A stretch of DNA of 64,000 bases. Source: VBCK01 sp036270655. GTDB lineage: Bacteria > Pseudomonadota > Gammaproteobacteria > Burkholderiales > Burkholderiaceae_F. Of this stretch, positions 41,715 to 52,484 are shown piece after piece. The DNA is taken from the NCBI GenBank assembly GCA_036270655.1, contig DATBCD010000048.1:22290-86289 (forward strand). The letters are read 5' to 3'. Positions within the stretch are counted from its first letter, which is position 1; every line of letters starts with the position of its first letter. The notes beneath the pieces were generated by a model. That model was given only the letters and a program-made list of their open reading frames with translations, had not been told where the DNA came from and made no database searches. The position numbers and the translations under genes are program-made.

Positions 41715-41853
41715 CGCGCTGCCCCGGGCAAAGCAGGCTATTGAAAAACCGCTGCCCGGCCCCCACCCAAAGCCGGTAAGGAGGTGAAGCGAACCGGGCG
41801 GCGGGCGGCTATAGTGAGTGGTTTGCCTTGCGCCGGCCGCTTCCGGCTCGTCG

Positions 41854-44706
<2,853 letters not shown>

Positions 44707-44767
44707 GGACTGTCGGCGCGCGGCGTTTGATCGGGTTCAGCCGTGAAACCGGCTGCGCGGAATCGCG

Positions 44768-45460
44768 CTAGAGGTCTTCCGGGACGCGCGACATGACGAC
44801 GCGGCTCAGGTTTTCGCGGGTCCAATCGGCCAGGTCGTCATTGGTAGCAAGGTAGTCCGTTACCGCCAGATAATGCACGACGTCGCGGAACGTCAGCGCG
44901 CGTTCCACCGGCCACGTCGCATAGCTTTCGGCTGCGCGCGCAAGCACCGCGTCGGCCGACGCCGCGCTGCCGCCCTGCCGGGCCATCACGATGCGACGGT
45001 ACAGATCGTGCTTGCCCAGACGGGGATGGATGGCCGCGACGGTGCGATACAGCTCGAGAAGTTCCCGGCTGGCCTTTGCCGCGTGGCGCCTTTCGCGCCA
45101 TCCGAGCAAAAGGGGCGCGAGCAGCCTGCGCACACGGCCAGGAGGGCGCCGAGCGGCCGGCAGCCGGGTCGGGGCAACCGTCAGGCGCTGGGTTGGATCG
45201 GCTAGCGTCGGGGCCTGGGTTTTCTCGGTCCAGAAATCGTCGTCGAGTCGGGTGGCGAAATCGGTTCCGGCCGCCGCTGCGTTGCGGCTCTCTGTCTGCA
45301 ACGACGTCGGCTCAGCCGCCGGTTGCGGCGGCGTCGCCCGTTCCCACTGAGATGGCCGTGGGGGCAGAGTCGGCAGCTCCGAGGAAGGCGCCGAATTCTG
45401 CAGTGTCGCTGGCCTGCCCTCGGGATTCGGGGCCGGCTCGCGGTCCGCTCCTTGTGCCAT
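44768..45460 (-). CDS. Uncharacterised protein
   Basis: A 230-residue protein of unknown family. The first 100 residues are Pro/Ser/Gln-rich and likely disordered. The next 130 are basic and helical (ASRELLELYRTVAAIHPRLGKHDLYRRIVMARQGGSAASADAVLARAAESYATWPVERALTFRDVVHYLAVTDYLA), which looks like a folded domain with regular hydrophobic spacing. There is one weakly hydrophobic stretch (RRLLAPLLLGW) but no clear membrane helix. It converges on uvrA and stands alone on its strand. Confidence 0.65.
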   Translation of the reverse strand: MAQGADREPAPNPEGRPATLQNSAPSSELPTLPPRPSQWERATPPQPAAEPTSLQTESRNAAAAGTDFATRLDDDFWTEKTQAPTLADPTQRLTVAPTRLPAARRPPGRVRRLLAPLLLGWRERRHAAKASRELLELYRTVAAIHPRLGKHDLYRRIVMARQGGSAASADAVLARAAESYATWPVERALTFRDVVHYLAVTDYLATNDDLADWTRENLSRVVMSRVPEDL

Positions 45461-45566
45461 CGACCTCTCCGGGCGAACGACGACGGGAACGGCATGTTAA
45501 CAGCAAGTTAAGCCCCCATAAGGTGCAGCTGGCCCCGTATCGCGAACCGTCAGACAGCGCATCGGG

Positions 45567-45767
45567 TCACTCGTCGAGGAAGCCGGCCTTGAAGAAGGAC
45601 CACGCGGTGCCATCGTGAAGGTAGAAGAACCCATCAGGGCAGAAATCCTTGCCTGGGAAGAACTCGCGAACCGCGCGCGGGACAAGCCGCGCCAGCTCCT
45701 CGTCGCTGAGCTCGTCGAACTGCTCCGGGGTGATCGGCTGTCCGACCCGCAGTCTGCGCATCTGCAT
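45567..45767 (-). CDS. Small uncharacterised protein
   Basis: A 66-residue frame, MQMRRLRVGQPITPEQFDELSDEELARLVPRAVREFF followed by PDGFFYLHDGTAWSFFKAGFLDE. It has a helix with acidic spacing and then an aromatic-rich end. I do not recognise the family. The amino-acid pattern is protein-like and the gene fits the 230-bp gap after the GGDEF-EAL gene, same strand, 29 bp downstream of its stop. An alternative ATG two codons later is possible. Confidence 0.55.
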   Translation of the reverse strand: MQMRRLRVGQPITPEQFDELSDEELARLVPRAVREFFPGKDFCPDGFFYLHDGTAWSFFKAGFLDE

Positions 45768-45796
45768 GGACCTGCTGCGCCCGTCACGAGGCGCTG

Positions 45797-48664
45797 TCAG
45801 GGGACTTGCGGTTCGAACTGTACCGTGGCTGCGCCTGACTGCTCCGCTTCCTGCTGGCGCTGGTGCAGCAGTTCCAGGAACTGGTCCGACGTCAGCGGCC
45901 GGCTCAGGTAGTAACCCTGGATCCGGTTGCACCGCCACCGCTTCAACAGCACCAGCTGCTCCGCGGTTTCGACGCCCTCGGCCACGACCGACTTGTTCAG
46001 CGTGTGGGCCAGGTTGATGATGGCCTTGGCGATGGCGCGAGCATCGTAGTTGTCGGCCATATCCGCGATGAAGGACTGGTCGATTTTCAGGACATCCACT
46101 GGCAGCCGCTTCAAGTAGGACATCGACGAATACCCGGTGCCGAAATCGTCGATCGCCACCTGGGCGCCCATTTGCCGCAACTGGCTCAGCACCGCAACGG
46201 CGTTGGCGCTTTCGTCCATGAACAGGCTTTCGGTGACCTCGATTTCCAGCGCCGACGCCGACGTGCCGGACTGGCGCAGCGCATCCTCGACCATCCTGAC
46301 CAGGTCGCCGCGGCGGAACTGGCGCCCGGAGACGTTGACGGCGATGCGCGGAGGCTGGGCGCCCGCCGATCGCCAGGCCGCATGCTGCGCGCAGGCTTCG
46401 AGCATCACCCTGCGACCGATCTCTTCGATCAGGCCGGTATCCTCGGCCACCCCGATAAAGACCCCCGGCGCGATCAGGCCGCGGATCGGGTGATTCCATC
46501 GAAGCAGCGCTTCGGCGCCGCAGATGCGGCCCGTGCGCAGATCGAGCTGCGGTTGATACTGCAGCACGAATTCGTTGCGCAACAGGGCCTGCCGCAGCTC
46601 CCGCTCCAGGGCCAGGCGCTCGACCGCCTCGGCGTTCATCCGTTCCTCGAAATAGACGAACTGGCCGCGGCCGCCGTCCTTGGCGCGGTACATCGCGGTA
46701 TCGGCCTGCTTCAAAAGGTCCTCGCCGTCGCTGGCGTCGGTCGGACAGATCGCGATGCCGACGCTGGCGCTGATGAAGCTCTCCTGCTGGCCGACGACGA
46801 ACGGGTCGGACAGCGCCTGCACGATGTGCTCGGCCACGGTGGTGACGTCGCGCACGCCGGAGATGTTCGGAAGGATGATCGCGAACTCGTCGCCGCCCAG
46901 GCGTGCCAGCGAATCGGTCTCGCGGATGCAGTTGCGCATCCGTCGGGCGGTCTGCTCCAGCAGCTCGTCACCGACCGTGTGCCCGAGGCTGTCGTTGATC
47001 CCCTTGAAACGGTCCAGGTCGATGTACAGCAGCGCCAGGCTGCGGCGCTCGCGTCTGGCGCTGGCGATTTCCTGCAAGAGGCGCTCCTTGAACAGCAGCC
47101 GGTTCGGCAGCCCCGTCAGGTCGTCGTGGCGCACCTGGTAGACGAGCTGCTCGTCGCGCGCGGCGGCGGACAAGGCAACGCCGATGCGGTCGCACAGATC
47201 CCGCAGATCGGGCTGCACGCTGTCGGCCAGGCGCGCCCCCCGAGGCAGACCCAGGCAGGCGAACGCGCACAGGCTGCCACGGTCCCGGATCGGCAGCACG
47301 AAAACCTGGGCGCCGTCTCCAGCCGCGGCCAGCTCCGGCGGATCCAACGGCAGCCCATCCAGCTGCTCGAGCCAGAACCCGCCCGGCTGTCGCGCGATCC
47401 GCTCCAGCAGCGGGACCGCGACGCAAGTCCGGCGCATCTGGCAACTGCCGCCGCGCCCGGCCGCCAGCGTGTACATGCGCGCCTGGCCGGTACCCGACGC
47501 CTCCAGGGCGGCGATTGCGACGAATCCGGCCGGCGTCAGCTCGCAGACTCTGGTCAGCACCAGTCCGAAAACGGGTTCGATGTCGAGCCTGGACAGGATC
47601 ACCTGGTCGATCGCCGAAAGGACCTTCAGGGTGTCCAGCTGGCGCCCCAGCCGCGCCGCCATGTCGTTGAACGCGCCCGCCAGCTCCCCGAATTCGTCGT
47701 TCCCCGTCACCGCGACCCGGTGACTGAAATCGGCGCCGGCCAGGCGCCGGATGCCGTCGATCAGCTTCTCGAGCGGTCCCATCGTGCGGCGAATCTGGCT
47801 CAGGCTGAACAGCGCCACCATCAGCAGCGAAAGCACGGTCACCTGGAGGAATATCCGGCTGAACTTGTCGATCGGCGCCATCACGGCCGAAGCCGGCTCG
47901 GTCGCGATCACGATCCAGTAAGGTGTAAAGAACTTGGGCTTCAGAAAGAGCTGCCATTGCCCGACGATCATCGCCTCTTTGCCCGTGTCAGCCCGGGAAT
48001 CGCGCGCCGAGTCGGAGATCGTTCGCGTCGGATCGGCGGGATCGGACGCGCTTTCCGATTTCGAACAAAACAGGCTGGCTCCCGTATCGGCCAGCACGCA
48101 CAGGCCGATCGCTTCGGAAAAGCCGTCCGAGTCACCCCACAGCCCCACGGGATTGAGCTCAGCGGCCAGCGCGAACCGTGCGGGCCGGTTCGCGTCGACC
48201 GCGTGCACCAGCAGGACGCGGGGCGGCGCGCCGATGACCCGTTCCACCACCAGAACCGACTCGCCGCTGATCAGGTGCGCACGCGCCGAGTCCGACAGCT
48301 GCGGCCAGGAGATCGCCTTGCCCAGAATCGGGATGGGCTCGATGCCGGGCCCGACGACCGACAGGCTGGAGTAGGTATGCGCCAGCGTCTGCAGCACGTC
48401 GCTGCCGGGAGGCCTGCCCTCGTGCAGACCCAGTGCGATCTGGTGCAGACTCTGATGAGCCAGCAGCAGGCGTTCGTACACGTTCAGCGCGTATACCTTG
48501 CTGGCGGCCCTGAGCTGCGCCTGGGACTGCTCGGTCAGCACCGCTCGCACCTGTCCCAGCGACAGCACCGCCAGCGCCAGCGCCGGGATGGACGCGCACA
48601 GCACGAACAGCGCCAGGATGCGGCGCGCGATGCTGCTGCGCAAGAAAGTGCCTTCGATTCGCAT
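45797..48664 (-). CDS. Membrane-bound GGDEF-EAL cyclic-di-GMP protein
   Basis: A 955-residue protein that could both make and break c-di-GMP. An N-terminal helix (about 12-35), a periplasmic dCACHE-type sensor, a second helix (about 270-292), HAMP (IRRTMGPLEKLIDGIRRLAG) and a GAF-like region (about 350-520) precede the output. The GGDEF domain has intact LARLGGDEFAII near residues 590-594, and the EAL domain has intact GAEALLRWNHP near 716 plus DDFGTGYSSMSYLKRLPVD. Both motifs look active. I chose ATG 48664; the frame runs on upstream but overlaps the pseudopilin gene, which starts the unit. That neighbour suggests surface-appendage control. Confidence 0.93.
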   Translation of the reverse strand: MRIEGTFLRSSIARRILALFVLCASIPALALAVLSLGQVRAVLTEQSQAQLRAASKVYALNVYERLLLAHQSLHQIALGLHEGRPPGSDVLQTLAHTYSSLSVVGPGIEPIPILGKAISWPQLSDSARAHLISGESVLVVERVIGAPPRVLLVHAVDANRPARFALAAELNPVGLWGDSDGFSEAIGLCVLADTGASLFCSKSESASDPADPTRTISDSARDSRADTGKEAMIVGQWQLFLKPKFFTPYWIVIATEPASAVMAPIDKFSRIFLQVTVLSLLMVALFSLSQIRRTMGPLEKLIDGIRRLAGADFSHRVAVTGNDEFGELAGAFNDMAARLGRQLDTLKVLSAIDQVILSRLDIEPVFGLVLTRVCELTPAGFVAIAALEASGTGQARMYTLAAGRGGSCQMRRTCVAVPLLERIARQPGGFWLEQLDGLPLDPPELAAAGDGAQVFVLPIRDRGSLCAFACLGLPRGARLADSVQPDLRDLCDRIGVALSAAARDEQLVYQVRHDDLTGLPNRLLFKERLLQEIASARRERRSLALLYIDLDRFKGINDSLGHTVGDELLEQTARRMRNCIRETDSLARLGGDEFAIILPNISGVRDVTTVAEHIVQALSDPFVVGQQESFISASVGIAICPTDASDGEDLLKQADTAMYRAKDGGRGQFVYFEERMNAEAVERLALERELRQALLRNEFVLQYQPQLDLRTGRICGAEALLRWNHPIRGLIAPGVFIGVAEDTGLIEEIGRRVMLEACAQHAAWRSAGAQPPRIAVNVSGRQFRRGDLVRMVEDALRQSGTSASALEIEVTESLFMDESANAVAVLSQLRQMGAQVAIDDFGTGYSSMSYLKRLPVDVLKIDQSFIADMADNYDARAIAKAIINLAHTLNKSVVAEGVETAEQLVLLKRWRCNRIQGYYLSRPLTSDQFLELLHQRQQEAEQSGAATVQFEPQVP

Positions 48665-48672
48665 CAGGCCGC

Positions 48673-49140
48673 TCAGAAATCGGAGCCCAGTCCGACGAAG
48701 GCCCCGTTGCGGCCGCGCACGACGTCGTCGCGGCTTACGGCGGCCGTCAGCGGTGGCACGCTCTGGCCGTCCTTGCCCATGCTGTACAGGTCGTAGTCGG
48801 AGTTGATCGGAACCAGCGACCTGTCCTTGCGCGCGTGGCCCATTGCGCCTGCGGCGCCCAGATTCAGGTACTGATACGGATTGCCCCACGGGTCGGTGGT
48901 CGGAACATTGTTCAGGTTGCCCAGGGCGCCCGGAAGGGACCCGTTGTCCGACAGGAACTGGGCGATCGCCACTTCGATTTGAACGATGTCGCCCTCGGCC
49001 CGAGTGACTCTCCCACGGTCCACATAGCTCGAATAGGAGGGCACGGCGATCGTGGCCAGCACCGCGACGATGGCCACCACCAGCAGCAGTTCGACCAAGG
49101 TGAACGCAGACATCCGCGAATTGAAGGATTTTGACGACAC
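48673..49140 (-). CDS. Orphan type IV pilin-like/GspG-like pseudopilin
   Basis: A 155-residue pilin-like protein. After the leader ending in MSA the mature part begins FTLVELLLVVAIVAVLATIAVPSYSSY, with Glu5 present; the residue before the cleavage site is Ala rather than Gly. The body has AIAQFLSDNGSLPGALGNLNN and a GspG-like end with TDPWGNPYQYLNLG and SDYDLYSMGKDGQS, the last resembling the calcium loop. I chose GTG 49140, with AAGG eight bases upstream; ATG 49113 lacks a ribosome binding site. It is far from the main secretion operon and directly precedes the GGDEF-EAL gene (8 bp). Confidence 0.85.
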   Translation of the reverse strand: MSSKSFNSRMSAFTLVELLLVVAIVAVLATIAVPSYSSYVDRGRVTRAEGDIVQIEVAIAQFLSDNGSLPGALGNLNNVPTTDPWGNPYQYLNLGAAGAMGHARKDRSLVPINSDYDLYSMGKDGQSVPPLTAAVSRDDVVRGRNGAFVGLGSDF

Positions 49141-49187
49141 TTCACGCGCCTTAAGGATCCGTGAAAAAAGGCCGATCCAAAAAAGGG

Positions 49188-49250
49188 GTCGGCCATCTGT
49201 AGAGTCGGCGCCTGGACGGCCGACTTGAGTCGGCCGGAGCCGACAGGAGC
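49188..49250. repeat. Clustered GTCGGC/GCCGAC inverted repeats
   Basis: Several alternating copies of GTCGGC and GCCGAC in about 60 bp (for example AGTCGGC...GCCGACT, and GTCGGC-CGGA-GCCGAC) can form competing hairpins. They lie in the 124-bp gap between the pseudopilin and the divergent flavoprotein gene, so they overlap both promoters. Confidence 0.5.
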
Positions 49251-49264
49251 AAAATGGATCCCCA

Positions 49265-50962
49265 ATGGAACCGTCGACTGCTCGCGAACCGGCCGCCTCT
49301 GCACCGTCCCAGACGTATCTGGCAGTGACGCACGAGGTCGTCAACCAGCCCACCGAGCTGGCCGACTACAACCTGTACGCGACCGACCGCGCGCTGCGTG
49401 AAGCGGTCGCGCGCGAAGGCGCGGGCGCCTTCGAGGCCGGCCTGCTCGAATTCGGCCAACGCGTCGGCGCCGCCGAATATCTGGCGCTCGGCCATCTGGC
49501 CAACCGCTACCCGCCGGAATTCGAACCGACCGACCGCTTCGGTCGCCGGACCGATCTGGTGCGCTTTCATCCGGCCTATCACGCGTTGATGCAGACGGCG
49601 ATCGCGGAGGGGCTGCACGCTTCGCCCTGGACCGAGCCGGGCGCCGGCGCCCACGTGGCGCGCGCCGCCCGCTATTACCTGCAGGCGCAGGTCGAGGCCG
49701 GTCACGGCTGCCCGATCACGATGACATTCGCCGCCATCCCGAGCCTGAGGCTGCAGCCGGACCTGGCGGCCCTGTGGGAGCCGATGATCAGGTCACGCGT
49801 GTACGACCCGACCAACCGGCCGGCGCACGAGAAACCGGGGCTGACGGTCGGGATGGCGATGACGGAGAAACAAGGCGGCTCCGACGTGCGGGCCAACACG
49901 ACGCGCGCGTATCCGCTGGCCTCGCCCGGGCCCGGCAATGCGTACGAGCTGGTCGGCCACAAGTTCTTCGTGTCGGCCCCGATGTGCGACCTGTTCCTGG
50001 TGCTGGCGCAGGCGCCGGAGGGGCTGACCTGCTTTCTGCTTCCGCGCTGGCGGCCGGACGGCTCCAAGAACCCGATGCAGCTGCAGCGGCTGAAGCGGAA
50101 GATGGGAAACGTCTCCAACGCCTCGGCCGAGACCGAGCTGCGCGGCGCGCTCGCCTGGATGGTCGGCGAAGAGGGACGCGGCGTGCGCACGATCATCGAG
50201 ATGGTCGCGATGACGCGTTTCGACTGCATGATCGGGTCCAGCGCCGGCATGCGGATGGCCGTGTCGCAGGCGCTGCACCACTGCAGCCAGCGCCGCGCTT
50301 TCGGCCATCTGCTGGTCGAGCAGCCGCTGATGCAGAACGTGCTGGCCGATCTTGCGCTCGAATCGGAGGCGGCGCTGGCGCTGACGATGCGCATCGCGCG
50401 CGCGCTGGATCGGCGCGCGCAGGAACACGAGGATTTGCTGGCGCGGCTGTGCACCGCGGTCGGGAAATACTGGATTTGCAAGCGCACCCCGCAGCATGCG
50501 GTGGAGGCGATGGAGTGCATCGGCGGCAGCGGCGTGATGGAGGATTCGCTGATGCCGCGGCTTTTCCGCGAATCTCCGGTCAATGCGATCTGGGAAGGCA
50601 GCGGCAACATCCAGTGCCTGGATGCGCTGCGGGCGATCCGCAAGACGCCGGCCGTGCTACAGGCCTATTTCGACGAGGTGGCGCGCGCGCGGGGCGGCCA
50701 CGCGCTGCTCGATCGCCACGTCGGCCAGCTCAAAGCGCAGTTGCGCGACAGTCCCGACATCGAATATCGGGCGCGCGACCTGGTCGACCGGATGGCGGCC
50801 ATCCTGCAGGCGGCGCTGCTCGTGCGGCACGCGCCGGGCTGGGTGGCCGATGCGTTCTGCCGGTCGCGCCTCGACGGCGTCGGCCACCACCAGTACGGCG
50901 CACTGCCGTCGGGCGTCGAGTGCGAGCGAATCATCGAGCGCGCGATGCCGCGCGAGGGTTGA
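49265..50962 (+). CDS. aidB: AidB-like acyl-CoA dehydrogenase family flavoprotein
   Basis: A 565-residue flavoprotein of the AidB branch of acyl-CoA dehydrogenases, linked to the adaptive response to DNA alkylation. Landmarks are the N-terminal NQPTELADYNLYATD, the central GCPITMTFAAIPSL and MAMTEKQGGSDVRANTTRA (flavin-binding region), and the C-terminal RRAFGHLLVEQPLMQNVLADLA and MECIGGSGVMEDSLMPRLFRESPVNAIWEGSGNI. The length (AidB of E. coli is 541) and the extra C-terminal domain fit. Whether it acts in DNA protection or as a dehydrogenase is open. No ada or alkA gene is near. Confidence 0.9.
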   Translation: MEPSTAREPAASAPSQTYLAVTHEVVNQPTELADYNLYATDRALREAVAREGAGAFEAGLLEFGQRVGAAEYLALGHLANRYPPEFEPTDRFGRRTDLVRFHPAYHALMQTAIAEGLHASPWTEPGAGAHVARAARYYLQAQVEAGHGCPITMTFAAIPSLRLQPDLAALWEPMIRSRVYDPTNRPAHEKPGLTVGMAMTEKQGGSDVRANTTRAYPLASPGPGNAYELVGHKFFVSAPMCDLFLVLAQAPEGLTCFLLPRWRPDGSKNPMQLQRLKRKMGNVSNASAETELRGALAWMVGEEGRGVRTIIEMVAMTRFDCMIGSSAGMRMAVSQALHHCSQRRAFGHLLVEQPLMQNVLADLALESEAALALTMRIARALDRRAQEHEDLLARLCTAVGKYWICKRTPQHAVEAMECIGGSGVMEDSLMPRLFRESPVNAIWEGSGNIQCLDALRAIRKTPAVLQAYFDEVARARGGHALLDRHVGQLKAQLRDSPDIEYRARDLVDRMAAILQAALLVRHAPGWVADAFCRSRLDGVGHHQYGALPSGVECERIIERAMPREG

Positions 50963-51121
50963 GCACCCTCATCCGGTCTCTCTAACGCGGTCCTGCGAGG
51001 CTCCCCTCTCCTGCGAACCAGACGTTTGGCGTAGTGCGGTTGGGGGAGCGTCCTTGCCATAACCGCGCCCCCAGCGGCGTCAAATATCGCTCACCAATTC
51101 GATCCGGGTCAGGGGGATGCA

Positions 51122-51688
51122 ATGAGCGAACAACTCGAAAACTTCACGCGAACCGCGATCGCCGCGGTGCTGTTCTTCGCCATCGCGCTGTCATCGGGAA
51201 CGGCAGGCGCTGCCTCGACGGAGGAGCTGGACGCCCACGTGCGTCAGTCGATCGAGGATCTGTTCCGCAGCAGCTCGGCCGCCAAGGAGTTGTCCGCCAA
51301 ATCGGTCGGCATGCTGGTGTTTCCGACCGTCGTCAAGGCCGGTTTCCTCTTTGGTGCCGAGTACGGTGAGGGGGCGCTGCAGCTCGGAGCGACGAACCTC
51401 GGCTATTACAACATCGTCTCGGCCTCGTACGGCCTGCAGGCTGGAGTGCAGGAAAAAAGCGTCGTGCTGATGTTCATGACGGGCGACGCGCTGAACAAGT
51501 TTCTCCAGAGAAAAGGCTGGAAGGTAGGGGTCGACGGCTCGGTCGCGATTGCCACGCTGGGAGTCGGCGAAGAGCTCGATACGGAGACCTTGAAGAAGCC
51601 GATCATCGGCTTCGAGTTCTCCAACAGAGGACTGATGGCCAACCTGACGTTGGAAGGCTCGAAGATCTCGCGGGTAGAAAAGAAGTGA
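51122..51688 (+). CDS. SYLF-domain (YSC84-like) lipid-binding protein
   Basis: A 188-residue exported protein. The signal sequence is about 30 residues (hydrophobic core AAVLFFAIALSSG, end AGAA). The SYLF domain follows: AKSVGMLVFPTVVKAGFLFGAEYGEGAL, YYNIVSASYGLQAGVQEKSVVLMFMTGDALNKFL and WKVGVDGSVAIATLGVGEEL, then the IIGFEFSNRGLMANLTLEGSKISR end. SYLF proteins bind phosphoinositides in eukaryotes; bacterial members are periplasmic or outer-membrane associated with unclear function. AGGGGG five bases before the ATG is a good ribosome binding site. Confidence 0.93.
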   Translation: MSEQLENFTRTAIAAVLFFAIALSSGTAGAASTEELDAHVRQSIEDLFRSSSAAKELSAKSVGMLVFPTVVKAGFLFGAEYGEGALQLGATNLGYYNIVSASYGLQAGVQEKSVVLMFMTGDALNKFLQRKGWKVGVDGSVAIATLGVGEELDTETLKKPIIGFEFSNRGLMANLTLEGSKISRVEKK

Positions 51689-51693
51689 ACCCG

Positions 51694-52458
51694 CTAAGGG
51701 GTGGGGGTGACGGCCTCCCCTTCGAACAGATCGCGGTAGGCCGCGTACGTCGACAACGTCATCAACGGCGCCAGCACCAGCCATCCCAACCCCAACGGGA
51801 TCGACGCGACGATCGCGAAGGCGATCCACAGCAGCCCATACACGGTGAGCGCGCCCAGGTTGGCCCAGCAGGCGGCCAGGCTCGCCTTCAGCGCCTCGAC
51901 GGGCGGCTGTTGCCGCAGGGCGATCAACGCGGGCGCAAGCCACGCGGCCATCGCGATCGGGACCAGCAGCACGAGGCCGACCATCAGAAACAGCAGCGAG
52001 GCGGCGCCGATGCCTGCCAGCACGCCCAGGCTTGCGCTCGCGCCGCCGAATAGCGCGCCGAGCAGCGCGCCCACCCCTGCCATGGCGAGCGCTCCGAATA
52101 CGATGAGCACGGCGACCATCACCAGCGCGCCGGCGATCACGAGCGGGCTCAGCGGCGCTCCGAAACCGGCGAACAGATCCCCGACCGCCGGCGGCGTTGC
52201 CTGCTCGGTCTTGCGGGCCGCCAGCATCAATCCGCCGCCGAACACGAACCAGCCGATCTGGGACGCGATCGATCCGATCACCGGAATCACGTGCAGCAGC
52301 GCGAAGATCACCAACGCGATCACGCACATCACGATCCACACCGCCGCGGCGCCGCGGTAAAACAGCAACCGCCAGGCGGCGCTCCACCATTCGAGCCCGT
52401 GGCCCGAATCCACCTGGCGGAATGCGGGGGCCTGCATCTGAAGCGACGGTTCTTGCAT
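51694..52458 (-). CDS. BPSS1780-type membrane protein
   Basis: A 254-residue polytopic membrane protein with about six helices: after a soluble N-terminal segment (RQVDSGHGLEWWSAAWRLLFYRGA), helices near residues 40-62, 65-80, 105-140, 145-172, 198-220 and 222-240. The opening HGLEWWSAAWRLF-like motif and the C-terminal LAPLMTLSTYAAYRDLF are typical of the BPSS1780 family of betaproteobacteria. The function is unknown. GGGAG six bases upstream supports ATG 52458. It converges on the SYLF gene (5-bp gap) and lies downstream of the KefC-type gene on the same strand. Confidence 0.85.
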   Translation of the reverse strand: MQEPSLQMQAPAFRQVDSGHGLEWWSAAWRLLFYRGAAAVWIVMCVIALVIFALLHVIPVIGSIASQIGWFVFGGGLMLAARKTEQATPPAVGDLFAGFGAPLSPLVIAGALVMVAVLIVFGALAMAGVGALLGALFGGASASLGVLAGIGAASLLFLMVGLVLLVPIAMAAWLAPALIALRQQPPVEALKASLAACWANLGALTVYGLLWIAFAIVASIPLGLGWLVLAPLMTLSTYAAYRDLFEGEAVTPTP

Positions 52459-52484
52459 CGTGCACTCCCTATCCCGGGTGTCGA

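Noticed and set aside
41715..41853. A LexA (SOS) box upstream of uvrA
   Set aside because: I looked for CTGT-N8-ACAG and found none in the gap.
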